Assembly (NCBI GenBank): GCA_022706885.1
Contig: JAKJBR010000010.1
Coordinates: 1 to 43,553, forward strand
Source of the DNA: DUPQ01 sp022706885
GTDB taxonomy: Bacteria > Bacillota > Clostridia > DUPQ01
DNA: 43,553 bases
Direction: 5' to 3'
The notes beneath the pieces are model-generated. The model made no database searches. It was not told where the DNA came from and saw only the letters and a list, made by a program, of their open reading frames with translations. The position numbers and the translations under genes were made by a program. Below, piece after piece: positions 25,218 through 33,148 of this stretch (positions within the stretch are counted from its first letter, which is position 1; the number at the start of each line of letters is the position of its first letter).

Positions 25218-26145
25218 GAGCAATTCTCTTAAAGTACAGATAAAAAGCTCATTGATGCTGCTTCTTACCGCCTTAATCTGGGGCTTCGGCTTTGTTGCAC
25301 AGCGAGCGGGACTGGAAGCAATGGGTGTCCATACCTTTACGGCACCCCGTTTCATTCTTGCCGCACTGGTACTGGGAATATTTCTGTTTTTAAGGGATAA
25401 GAAGAATAACGTAAAGTTTACTATTCTCGGAAACGGTACGGAGAAGGAAAAAAAGAATCTTCTTATTGCCGGTATCGCTTGCGGATTGATACAGACCGTT
25501 GCCAACTTCTTTCAGATGTCGGGATTAAAACATACAACCGTGGGTAAAGCGGGCTTTATAACGGTACTGTATATATTCATTGTTCCGATTGCCGGTTTAT
25601 TATTGTTCAAAAAGAGGGTTACCTTAGCGGTATGGATAAGCGTACTCATAGCATTGGCAGGCTCTTATCTGCTCTTTATTCAGGAAGGATTCAGCATAAA
25701 CAAAGGGGATCTTCTGGTACTGGTAAGTGCATTCTTATTTGCCGCACACATAATGGTAATAGACCATTTTACAAAGATAACCGACAGCATCAGAATGGTC
25801 TTTCTGCAATATGCAATATGCGGCATACTGTCGCTTATAGCAATGTTCGTGTTTGAAAATCCTAAATGGGATACAATAGTCAATGCCTCTATTCATATAG
25901 CATATGCCGGTATATTATCATCGGGTGTTGCCTCCAGCCTGCAGTTTGTAAGCCAGAAGAATATTTCCGCTCCCGTAGCTTCCATAATAATGAGCATGGA
26001 ATCGGTATTTGCCGCTTTAGCAGGTTGGATATTTTTACAGGAGATTCTTTCATTAAAAGAAATAGCGGGCTGTCTGTTGATTTTCTTCGGAATAATACTT
26101 GCTCAGATTCCCTTCAGGTCACTGAAAAGAACAGGTAAGAGCTGA
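25207..26145 (+). CDS. EamA/DMT superfamily permease
   Basis: This 312-residue membrane protein has ten hydrophobic segments arranged as two EamA repeats. The motif ALIWGFGFVAQRAG in the first helix and the SVFAALAGWIFLQE stretch in the second repeat are typical. DMT permeases move small metabolites such as amino acids, sugars phosphates or nucleosides, in either direction. The ATG at 25207 follows a GGAGGT site and overlaps the upstream gene by 11 bases; the longer frame to 25144 has no ribosome site. As the last gene of the glycyl radical operon it is the likely transporter for its substrate or product. A weak AACAG/CTGTT stem with T-run overlaps its stop. Confidence 0.85.
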   Translation: MKDKSNSLKVQIKSSLMLLLTALIWGFGFVAQRAGLEAMGVHTFTAPRFILAALVLGIFLFLRDKKNNVKFTILGNGTEKEKKNLLIAGIACGLIQTVANFFQMSGLKHTTVGKAGFITVLYIFIVPIAGLLLFKKRVTLAVWISVLIALAGSYLLFIQEGFSINKGDLLVLVSAFLFAAHIMVIDHFTKITDSIRMVFLQYAICGILSLIAMFVFENPKWDTIVNASIHIAYAGILSSGVASSLQFVSQKNISAPVASIIMSMESVFAALAGWIFLQEILSLKEIAGCLLIFFGIILAQIPFRSLKRTGKS

Positions 26146-26205
26146 ACTGTTTTTTTATATTTCTTTATGATACAATTTAATAAAATCCTGACGAAAGGCT
26201 GAGTC

Positions 26206-26568
26206 ATGAACATACAGGAATCCGCTGAAATGTATCTGGAAACTATACTGATTCTGTCGAAAAAATCCGACACGGTACGTTCCATAGATATAGTAAACTA
26301 CACCGGGTATACAAAACCCAGCATAAGCCGGGCCGTCAACTTGTTGAAAAAAAACGGCTATCTGAATATAGATGAAAAGGGATATATCACTTTAACCGCT
26401 TCGGGAGAAAGTATAGCAAAAAACATCTATGAACGGCACTGTGTGCTGACCGATGTTCTTCTTAAAATGGGTATAGATGATAAGACGGCAAAACAGGATG
26501 CTTGCAAAATAGAGCATGTTATAAGTGAGGAAACCTTTAATAAAATTAAAGAGTTTTTAAACAAGTAA
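26206..26568 (+). CDS. DtxR-type metal-dependent regulator, short form
   Basis: This 120-residue protein has an N-terminal winged helix (about residues 1-70; TGYTKPSISRAVNLLKKNGYL as recognition part) and a dimerisation domain. It lacks the SH3-like third domain of full DtxR. Metal-ligand positions match DtxR rather than MntR: M9, E12, H78, C100, E103 and H104. This suggests ferrous iron sensing, although short members are often called MntR. It lies 60 bases after the permease gene, behind a TACAAT box without a clear -35, and 14 bases before a URO-D family gene. It could control that gene, or the iron-sulfur-dependent operon upstream; no operator could be matched. Confidence 0.82.
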   Translation: MNIQESAEMYLETILILSKKSDTVRSIDIVNYTGYTKPSISRAVNLLKKNGYLNIDEKGYITLTASGESIAKNIYERHCVLTDVLLKMGIDDKTAKQDACKIEHVISEETFNKIKEFLNK

Positions 26569-26582
26569 CATCGGGAGGAATT

Positions 26583-27512
26583 ATGACACCGAAACAAAGA
26601 GCAATAACCGCGCTTAACAGGGGTATTCCCGATGAAATACCTACATTTGAACTGGAATTCCAGCTTTCTTATGAGCTGGTAGGTAAAGAGTTTCTTCGGC
26701 AGGAACAGCTGGAGAATATGAGCAAGAAGGAAAAAGACGTTGCACTGCATGAAAATGCCGAGCTGATGGTGGAAGTATATGAAAAACTTGACTATTCGGT
26801 AATTCCTATTCACTATCTTTGGCTGGATGAGGCCATAAAGACCGCAAAGATTATAAACAGAATGACAAATGACAGATACCTTCTCATAAGGCATGGAGAC
26901 GGAACATTCAGCATCCCGGGCGGCAATGAAATGTACGAATTTTCTTACAGAATTGCCGATGACCCCAAAGGTCTTCTGGAGCAGGCGGAAAAGATGGCTG
27001 CAAATGTGATAGAGAGGAATAAAAGGGCCATTGATGCGGGAATAGGCAGTATAATGCTCTGTTCCGATTACTGCTATAACAGCGGGCCTTTCTTATCACC
27101 TTACCATTTCTCCGTATTTATAACCCCCTTTTTGGCAAAGATAATAAAAGGTATAAGAGATGCGGGCGGATATGCAATCAAGCATACCGACGGCAACATA
27201 ATGCCCATACTGGACCAGCTTATAGAAGCCAATCCACATGCCATTCACTCGCTTGACCCCATGGCGGGAGTGGATATTGCCGAAGTAAAAAGAATTGCCG
27301 GAGACAAAGTGTGTCTTATAGGTAATGTCAACTGTGCCTTGCTTCAGACCGGAACCGATGAAGAAGTTATAGAAAGTGCAAAATACTGTCTCACCCACGC
27401 CAAACCGGGCGGGGGTTACATATATTCCACCAGTAATGTACCTTTCAAAGGACTGCCGCTTGAAAGATACCTGCTTATTCTGGATGTCTGGAAACAATAT
27501 AAAAAATATTAA
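26583..27512 (+). CDS. Uroporphyrinogen decarboxylase (URO-D) family protein, methyltransferase-like
   Basis: This 309-residue TIM-barrel protein belongs to the URO-D superfamily, with the KHTDGNIMPILDQ and GNVNCALLQTG motifs in the right order. Many stand-alone members in anaerobes are corrinoid-dependent methyltransferases (MtaA/CmuA type) and not true HemE. The HemE N-terminal signature (R-x-P-x-W-x-M-R-Q-A-G-R) is missing, so heme synthesis is unlikely. H and C candidates for zinc are present (H201-like in KHTDG, C in VNC). No corrinoid protein gene is adjacent. It follows the DtxR-type regulator by 14 bases with a GGGAGGA ribosome site and is probably co-transcribed. Confidence 0.8.
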   Translation: MTPKQRAITALNRGIPDEIPTFELEFQLSYELVGKEFLRQEQLENMSKKEKDVALHENAELMVEVYEKLDYSVIPIHYLWLDEAIKTAKIINRMTNDRYLLIRHGDGTFSIPGGNEMYEFSYRIADDPKGLLEQAEKMAANVIERNKRAIDAGIGSIMLCSDYCYNSGPFLSPYHFSVFITPFLAKIIKGIRDAGGYAIKHTDGNIMPILDQLIEANPHAIHSLDPMAGVDIAEVKRIAGDKVCLIGNVNCALLQTGTDEEVIESAKYCLTHAKPGGGYIYSTSNVPFKGLPLERYLLILDVWKQYKKY

Positions 27513-27599
27513 ATGAGACAAAAACCTTCATTACTTCTATTATCTAATTCATATAAAAAAGAGAAATATAAAAATTCCCAAAATACCGGCCCTTTTTTT

Positions 27600-27750
27600 T
27601 GACGCCTAGCGTCCGCCAGGTGGGTTCCGTGATGAATGTTTCTGTCTTCCGCTGATATACGGCCTGACATCCGCACACATACTACTAAATCCCGTCAAAT
27701 TACTGTAGGTTCAAATACAAGGGTTATCGTGTATCTCAGGAATCTACTAC
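27600..27750 (-). ncRNA. Probable structured non-coding RNA of about 150 nt
   Basis: This 301-base gap has no gene, but a near-consensus promoter fires on the minus strand into it. The predicted transcript has several local pairings: ATACA with TGTAT, CTAC/TAA with TTA/GTAG, a long irregular hairpin around TGTC...GACA, and a terminal GACGC-TAG-GCGTC hairpin at 27601-27613. It contains CTGAGAT, AACCCTT and TTGAACCT in the order seen in TPP riboswitches, but the rest of that fold is missing and no gene lies downstream on this strand. A 6S-like RNA was also considered, but the ends do not pair well. Identity is unresolved. No T-run ends it. Confidence 0.5.
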
Positions 27751-27754
27751 CCAA

Positions 27755-27783
27755 ATTATACAATATTACCGGTTTTTCATCAA
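27755..27783 (-). promoter_or_regulatory. Near-consensus promoter for the standalone RNA
   Basis: The minus strand reads TTGATG (27783-27778), a 17-base spacer and a perfect TATAAT (27760-27755). It starts 30 bases after the stop of the OGG1-type gene and points away from any downstream gene on the same strand, which supports a non-coding product. Confidence 0.75.
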
Positions 27784-27813
27784 TATTTAATATTCCTCTA
27801 AGATATGATATAA

Positions 27814-28692
27814 TTATTTATGAACGGCAATATTTCGTGCATAGTGGAAAAGATACTGCTGCGCATAGCCTGCCAAATCACCGAATTTGTCCCGTCCGTA
27901 TTTCGATATGTAGTCCAGAGTGACTTCTTTTTTTATGTATAAGTTCTGCATTATTCTTTTAACCCACACATCGGTAGGAAAAGCGGAAGATGAAATGCCC
28001 GCAAATAAAATAATACAATCGGCAACTTTATTCCCCACCCCTTTAAGTCTCATAAGCTCCTTCTTTGTTTCTTCATAACCCAAATTAATATATCTTGTCT
28101 TATCAAAAGAATCGGACATATTCTTAATCATGTTTGCAGATGAGTGTATATAGTCACAACGGAATCCCGCTCTGCATTGATTTATTGTGCATATATCCGC
28201 ATTACTTAAAGCTTCCACGGTCGGAAAAGCATAATAACCGTCGCCTATCGGCTGCCCCAACAGTGCGCACAAATCTTTTATATTCCTCGTTATCCTCTTT
28301 ATATTACTGTTAGATGATGTTATAAAACTCACAGCGGTCTCAAACAGCTCCTGATTGAGTATCCTTATACCGGGAGCGGAGCATATGGCCTTGTTCATTA
28401 TATCATCTTTTCTAAGTCGTTCCTTTATCTCATCGTAATCGGTATCCAAATCAAAGTAATACTGCCATATATGTAAAAAGTCCTTTTCATTGCAATGTAA
28501 TGTTATATAATCCTCATTTTGCTGCACGATAAGCTTCTTGCCGTGAGCTATACCCAGATAACCGTCTTGTCTGTCTGTTTTTTCCCATCGGAAACACTGA
28601 CCGCACTCAAACGTATCCTTAATGTTAAAGTCGTCGGGATTTAAGTTTTCCAGTATGATACAGTCATCACTTATGACATGCTTAATCTTCAT
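27814..28692 (-). CDS. OGG1-type 8-oxoguanine DNA glycosylase
   Basis: This 292-residue enzyme resembles eukaryotic OGG1. An N-terminal domain carries FECGQCFRWEK, and the helix-hairpin-helix LKGVGNKVADCI (about 216-227) contains the catalytic lysine K222. The following PTDVWVKRI provides the catalytic aspartate D241. It removes 8-oxoguanine opposite cytosine and nicks the strand by beta-elimination. Clostridia often carry this type instead of MutM. It overlaps the end of the upstream glycoside hydrolase gene by 11 bases and is the last gene of a five-gene operon with flavin reductase, ddl and murI. No iron-sulfur cluster motif is present, as expected for OGG1. Confidence 0.9.
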   Translation of the reverse strand: MKIKHVISDDCIILENLNPDDFNIKDTFECGQCFRWEKTDRQDGYLGIAHGKKLIVQQNEDYITLHCNEKDFLHIWQYYFDLDTDYDEIKERLRKDDIMNKAICSAPGIRILNQELFETAVSFITSSNSNIKRITRNIKDLCALLGQPIGDGYYAFPTVEALSNADICTINQCRAGFRCDYIHSSANMIKNMSDSFDKTRYINLGYEETKKELMRLKGVGNKVADCIILFAGISSSAFPTDVWVKRIMQNLYIKKEVTLDYISKYGRDKFGDLAGYAQQYLFHYARNIAVHK

Positions 28693-30688
28693 ATTCTATG
28701 CATAGCATGCAATGGCCTTCCAGTTTATCCAGTGTAAACTTAGCTTTGCCGCCTTTCCCTGTAAACTTAACAGGCTTGTTTTCCGGCACAACGGTTATAC
28801 TCTTAATTGTCTTCGGAAGGTTTAAGTTTATCTTTATCCTGTATAAAGGTATCACATCTTCGATGAGATCAAAGTCGGTACATCGTCTTTCGGGAATGTA
28901 ATGGAGCAGGTGCAGAATATACCTTTTCTTATCTTTCTGTACATTCATTCCCGTAAAGAGCGTTGACGGTCCGTCATGAGATATAAGGTTGTCTTTTAAT
29001 AAAAGCTTTATTGCATCATGAAGCATGCTCTTTATCCATTTGGGCCCCTTTTTGTTATAAATCTCAAATATGGGATGGCTGAAATATATCGCGTTTTTGC
29101 TCTTGTTTATCACCACCGCATCGTATGCTTCAATGTGAGAAGAAGGGGCTTGTGCATGTGAAGAGAAATGTCTGTATGATCTGTTGAATATGGGCTCGTA
29201 AGCTTTTACAAGAGCCTTTCCGCCTGTTGCAACGGTTTCCATGCCTTTTGCATACATTACATACTCCGTTTTATACAACTCCTTGCCAATCAGATCGGTA
29301 GGGATAACATAATCGGCGGCTCCGTTTCTTGCAACAAATCTTCCTTTAACCGGTTGCCCGTAATCGTCTAATGTTTCTTTAATGACTTTAACTCCCGAGC
29401 CGGAGAATATGGCATCAAATACCGATAAGACTTTGCCCCCGTTTTTCAGATACTCGCAAAGCTTCTTATCCGTTTGTTCATCTATTGTTATTCTCTCGGG
29501 AATGATAAGCAATCTGTATCTGCTAAAATCCATATACGGATCTATAAAATCAAACTGATAGGCCAACTGGTCAAGAAGACTCTCTACAGCGGCCTGAGAG
29601 GCGGAAACTCTGGTTTTTTCATCCGTAGGCACAAACACCCCTATTTCCGCCACATGGTCGGCATTTTTGCACCACGGTTCCTTCTGTTCCACCCGTGCAT
29701 AAACCTTGCCTATTAAGTCATATACAGGTTTTGACAAAGCTCCGTCGGGCTCCAACTGATCTCCTATCAGACACCTGGAATTAAGAGCCAGCATTCTGAA
29801 CACTTCATATTCCAAAGCCTCAATATTCTTGAATGAGTGAAAGTCGCCCCAGCTTGTATGGAATTTGCCGGTGTGTGCCAGATAGTCTTTACCTAAATTT
29901 CGCGCATATCTGCAGGTTACCGGAAAGTGCATATAGCCCCATCCCCCGCTCGGAAGACTTTCTATCTCATAATGTGAGTATGTATCTTTTGACGGCAGTT
30001 TATCTTTATAGGAAACATGACCGCCGTTATAGAATATCAATATACCGGGTTTTAATGACCAAATAAGTCGGGACATTTCCTTTTTGAAATTTGTCATAAC
30101 CTGTCTGTAATGTGCTCTTCTGTCGTTTTCGTCAAGAGGGTTAAAACCGCCTTTTTCCATACTCTCCATACAGTAGACGCAAGAGCAGTCCAGATCTCCC
30201 ACTATATCCAAAAACACTCCGTCACAGTCCAGTTCCGTCAACAGTTCCGTCACATGCTTCTTTAAAAAATCCATATACGGTGTGTTGACGCAAATCCTCT
30301 GATAGAAACCGTCCTTGTTGAAGTAATTGCCGTCGACAGATCCTTCAGGCGTTCTTACCAGCCATTCGGGATGCTTTTTGGCGGTGTATAAATCCCATTG
30401 TACGGTAGTGTACACGGGAACCTTTATATCATACTTATGACAGGCTTCAATCTGTTTTTTTAATAAATCCTTCTCTACCAGATGAGGATGTATTCTTTCT
30501 TTATTTATTTTGGAATCGTAAAATATCATTCCGTGATGACATCTTGCAAAACATGTAACGGAATTCACATGAGCGTCTTTTAATGTTTTTGCGAACTCTT
30601 CCGGATTAAAATTTGCACCTATACCGGTAACCTGTTCGCCCGTATGGAAATCCAAATGTACCTGTCTGAAACGTAATCTGTCTTTCAT
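28682..30688 (-). CDS. Glycoside hydrolase-like protein (GHL6-type TIM barrel plus trimerisation domain)
   Basis: This 668-residue protein starts with a TIM barrel (about 1-330) of the kind called hypothetical glycosyl hydrolase 6, with FARCHHG, the strand CDGVFLDIVG and a CSCVYCMESM segment of three cysteines. A flavodoxin-like domain follows (about 350-560), similar to the beta-galactosidase trimerisation domain (INKSKNAIYFSHPIFEIY), and then a small beta domain. No signal peptide is present, so it is probably cytosolic and acts on imported oligosaccharides. The substrate is unknown; fucoside- and galactoside-type relatives exist. It lies 4 bases after murI and overlaps the glycosylase gene, an odd partnership that suggests only shared transcription. 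Confidence 0.78.
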   Translation of the reverse strand: MKDRLRFRQVHLDFHTGEQVTGIGANFNPEEFAKTLKDAHVNSVTCFARCHHGMIFYDSKINKERIHPHLVEKDLLKKQIEACHKYDIKVPVYTTVQWDLYTAKKHPEWLVRTPEGSVDGNYFNKDGFYQRICVNTPYMDFLKKHVTELLTELDCDGVFLDIVGDLDCSCVYCMESMEKGGFNPLDENDRRAHYRQVMTNFKKEMSRLIWSLKPGILIFYNGGHVSYKDKLPSKDTYSHYEIESLPSGGWGYMHFPVTCRYARNLGKDYLAHTGKFHTSWGDFHSFKNIEALEYEVFRMLALNSRCLIGDQLEPDGALSKPVYDLIGKVYARVEQKEPWCKNADHVAEIGVFVPTDEKTRVSASQAAVESLLDQLAYQFDFIDPYMDFSRYRLLIIPERITIDEQTDKKLCEYLKNGGKVLSVFDAIFSGSGVKVIKETLDDYGQPVKGRFVARNGAADYVIPTDLIGKELYKTEYVMYAKGMETVATGGKALVKAYEPIFNRSYRHFSSHAQAPSSHIEAYDAVVINKSKNAIYFSHPIFEIYNKKGPKWIKSMLHDAIKLLLKDNLISHDGPSTLFTGMNVQKDKKRYILHLLHYIPERRCTDFDLIEDVIPLYRIKINLNLPKTIKSITVVPENKPVKFTGKGGKAKFTLDKLEGHCMLCIEYED

Positions 30689-30692
30689 AGTT

Positions 30693-31502
30693 TTACTCTC
30701 CTAAATAGCATTTTTGTATATTAATGTTATTAATACCTAAAATTGCCGAACACATGGGCATAAATCTCTCAATACTGTCGGAAGTGTATACTTCCAGAGT
30801 ACCTTTTTTCTTTCCCTCTTTCAGCAAGTTGTTTTCTTCCAACAGTTTTTCAGTCTGCTTGGCTGTAATCAATGCCGAATCCACCAGTTTAACATGCTCC
30901 CCTATTGTGCGGGCTATTACTTTTTTCAGAAGCGGATAATGTGTGCATCCTAATATAAGGTTATCTATACCGGTGTTATCAAAATAACCGAAATATCTTC
31001 TTGCAACCGCCTCGGTTATTTCATCGTCCCACCACTCGGCACCTTCTTCGGCAAGCGGCACGAACAGCGGGCAACTTTTCTGATAAACATATATGGAAGA
31101 ATCCATTGATTTCAATGCTTTTTCATATGAACCGCTTTCTATTGTGGCCTTTGTTCCTATTACCCCTATCTTTTTATTCTTCGATTGGGAAAAAGCCAGT
31201 TTCGCCGTGGTGGATATAACTTCCACAACCGGCAGACTGTAGTGTGCTCTTATTGCATCCATAGCGTTGGAACTAACGGTATTACACGCTATTACCACCG
31301 CTTTGGCACCTTTATCGGTCAGGAATTTCATGCTCTGTAAAGCAAACAGTTCTATTGTCTCTTTGGATTTTCCTCCGTAAGGAGTTCTTTTACCGTCGCC
31401 GAAATATATTATGTCTTCATAGGGAAGGCAGTGCAAAATCTCTTTAAGTACCGTAAGCCCCCCTATTCCCGAATCAAATACCCCTATTTTACCTTCCGCC
31501 AT
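30693..31502 (-). CDS. murI: Glutamate racemase
   Basis: MurI makes D-glutamate for peptidoglycan. The 269-residue protein has the first catalytic cysteine C73 in ACNTVSSNA, the second C186 in LGCTHYPLL, and the D10-S11-G12 and YGGKS loops that bind glutamate. Its ATG shares one base with the stop of ddl (TAATG), so the two D-amino-acid enzymes are translationally coupled, which fits joint supply of peptidoglycan precursors. Confidence 0.95.
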   Translation of the reverse strand: MAEGKIGVFDSGIGGLTVLKEILHCLPYEDIIYFGDGKRTPYGGKSKETIELFALQSMKFLTDKGAKAVVIACNTVSSNAMDAIRAHYSLPVVEVISTTAKLAFSQSKNKKIGVIGTKATIESGSYEKALKSMDSSIYVYQKSCPLFVPLAEEGAEWWDDEITEAVARRYFGYFDNTGIDNLILGCTHYPLLKKVIARTIGEHVKLVDSALITAKQTEKLLEENNLLKEGKKKGTLEVYTSDSIERFMPMCSAILGINNINIQKCYLGE

Positions 31503-32575
31503 TATTCCCCGCCTTTATAGTCCGTCTGAAATTTGTATCGTTTCTTCCTGTCTTGTGCAAGAGTGATAAGTTTTGTAAGAAGCTTGTCGTAGGATATATC
31601 CGCTTGTCCCCATAACATCGGATACATACTTATACTTGTGAAACCGGGAATGGTATTTATTTCATTGAGAATAGCTTTTTTGCCTTTTGTAAGGAAAAAG
31701 TCCACCCGCGCCATTCCGTAACATCCTATAACGGAAAATGCCTTTTCGGCAATTTTTCTTATCTCCCGCTCCGACCATTCCGGTATATCGGGATTTAATA
31801 CCGTAAGGCTCTTGCCGTCTACATACTTTGCATTGTAATCATAAAATTCATTGGAGGAAATGATCTGTCCCACGCCCGACGAAGATACTTTGTCATATGA
31901 ACCGAATACCGCAACTTCCAGTTCCAGGCCTTCCACAAATTCTTCCACAAGAACCTTCCTGGAAAAGCGTGAAGCAAATACAAGAGCTTTTTTCAGGCTG
32001 TCGGTATCTTTCGCCTTGGTTATACCTACCGAAGATCCGCATTCCGACGGTTTTACAAAGATAGGGTATACAAATTTACTTTCAACGGCTTTTACAACAT
32101 TACCTATATCTTTACCTATTTCATCACAGGTAAACCATAAATAGTCCGCAACGGCTATACCGTTTTTCAACAATATATCTTTGCAAAGCACTTTATCCAT
32201 GCACACAGCCGAGGACAGAACATCGCAGCCTACATAGGGAATATCACATAACTCTAAGAAACCCTGCAATTTCCCGTCTTCCCCTATTGTTCCGTGAGTA
32301 ACGGGAAAAACAACATCCACACCCATCCTTTCAAACATGGAAATATCCGGAATAATGCGTTTTTTAGGAAGGTTGTTATCCACCTTGACTATTTCTTCCA
32401 AGAAAGCTTCACCTTCCCTATACTCATACAGTAAATATTCCCTGTTTTTAGTCATTTCCATTACGGTAACCGAATACTTTTTCTTATCCAGGTTTTTCAT
32501 AACGATTGAGGCGGATACGCGGGAGACCTCATGTTCCGTGGAAGCACCTCCGAAAATTACACATACATTTTTCAT
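31502..32575 (-). CDS. ddl: D-alanine-D-alanine ligase
   Basis: Ddl joins two D-alanines with ATP for the peptide stem of peptidoglycan. The 357-residue protein has the N-terminal GGASTEHEVSR loop, the ATP-grasp core with EFVEGLELEVAVFG, the omega-loop segment FYDYNAKYVDG typical of Ala-Ala ligases rather than vancomycin-resistance ligases, and the metal-binding NEINTIPGFT end. It starts 4 bases after a flavin reductase gene and runs into murI. Nothing suggests a D-Ala-D-Lac variant. Confidence 0.95.
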   Translation of the reverse strand: MKNVCVIFGGASTEHEVSRVSASIVMKNLDKKKYSVTVMEMTKNREYLLYEYREGEAFLEEIVKVDNNLPKKRIIPDISMFERMGVDVVFPVTHGTIGEDGKLQGFLELCDIPYVGCDVLSSAVCMDKVLCKDILLKNGIAVADYLWFTCDEIGKDIGNVVKAVESKFVYPIFVKPSECGSSVGITKAKDTDSLKKALVFASRFSRKVLVEEFVEGLELEVAVFGSYDKVSSSGVGQIISSNEFYDYNAKYVDGKSLTVLNPDIPEWSEREIRKIAEKAFSVIGCYGMARVDFFLTKGKKAILNEINTIPGFTSISMYPMLWGQADISYDKLLTKLITLAQDRKKRYKFQTDYKGGE

Positions 32576-32578
32576 ATT

Positions 32579-33070
32579 TCAACCCTCTTTAGTATAATAG
32601 CAGTCGGTTATCTTTCCGAAATAGAACATATGATAATCATCTGTTCTGTAATATCTGCTTTTTATAGATTTCTCAATAAAGTCTTTGTTCATTGCGGTTT
32701 TCTGCACCACTTCACATTCAATGTGAAGATCGCACTTATCTATAATATTGCTTTTATTAAACCCGCATAATTCAAACTTGTCCGTATTCCGTCCGGATTT
32801 TGAGCCGCAGAGTGCAAGTTGCTTTTGCATTACACCGCTTTCGGGAATGCTTAATGTGAATTTACCCGACTGCTCCAAAAGTTCATATGTGTATCTGGAA
32901 AATCTGACCGCAACACATACGATAGGTTGTCCCCAGCATATTCCCATCAATGCCCAGCCTATGGTCATTGTATTGTATTTGCCTTCAGAAACAGTATTGA
33001 GAAAAACACCTTCCGGCAGTTGTCCGTTTAATCTTTCAAAGATGTCTTCATAGTTCACTCTAACTTTCAT
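32579..33070 (-). CDS. Flavin reductase-like FMN-binding protein
   Basis: This 163-residue protein has the split-barrel fold of flavin reductase domain proteins: NTMTIGWALMG at the FMN phosphate site and VAVRFSRYTYELL. Such proteins bind FMN and often reduce flavins or act in small redox reactions; the substrate is not known. It leads the operon with ddl, murI, a glycoside hydrolase and an OGG1-type glycosylase. A GGAAAGGA ribosome site lies 7 bases upstream, and a TATAAT hexamer about 35 bases upstream suggests a promoter in the 78-base gap, though no good -35 was found. Confidence 0.87.
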   Translation of the reverse strand: MKVRVNYEDIFERLNGQLPEGVFLNTVSEGKYNTMTIGWALMGICWGQPIVCVAVRFSRYTYELLEQSGKFTLSIPESGVMQKQLALCGSKSGRNTDKFELCGFNKSNIIDKCDLHIECEVVQKTAMNKDFIEKSIKSRYYRTDDYHMFYFGKITDCYYTKEG

Positions 33071-33148
33071 TCAGTTTTTCCTTTCCGACGTTTTAATTAA
33101 TTATATACCATATCCACATTAAAGCACATAAGAAAACGAAAAATCGGT

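Noticed and set aside
26583..27512. HemE (true uroporphyrinogen decarboxylase).
   Set aside because: The HemE N-terminal arginine-rich signature is missing and no other heme gene is nearby.
27593..27613. T8 run beside a GACGC-CTA-GCGTC hairpin as terminator of the URO-D gene.
   Set aside because: The T-run precedes the hairpin on the plus strand and on the minus strand becomes an A-run, so it cannot act as an intrinsic terminator in either direction.
27600..27750. A TPP riboswitch call for the standalone RNA.
   Set aside because: CTGAGAT and TTGAACCT fit, but the GATCTGG...AGCGTAGGGA half of the motif is absent and no gene lies downstream on that strand.
27720..27750. SRP RNA or tmRNA in the same gap.
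   Set aside because: The conserved SRP GGAA tetraloop context and the tmRNA acceptor and T-arm signatures are not present on either strand.
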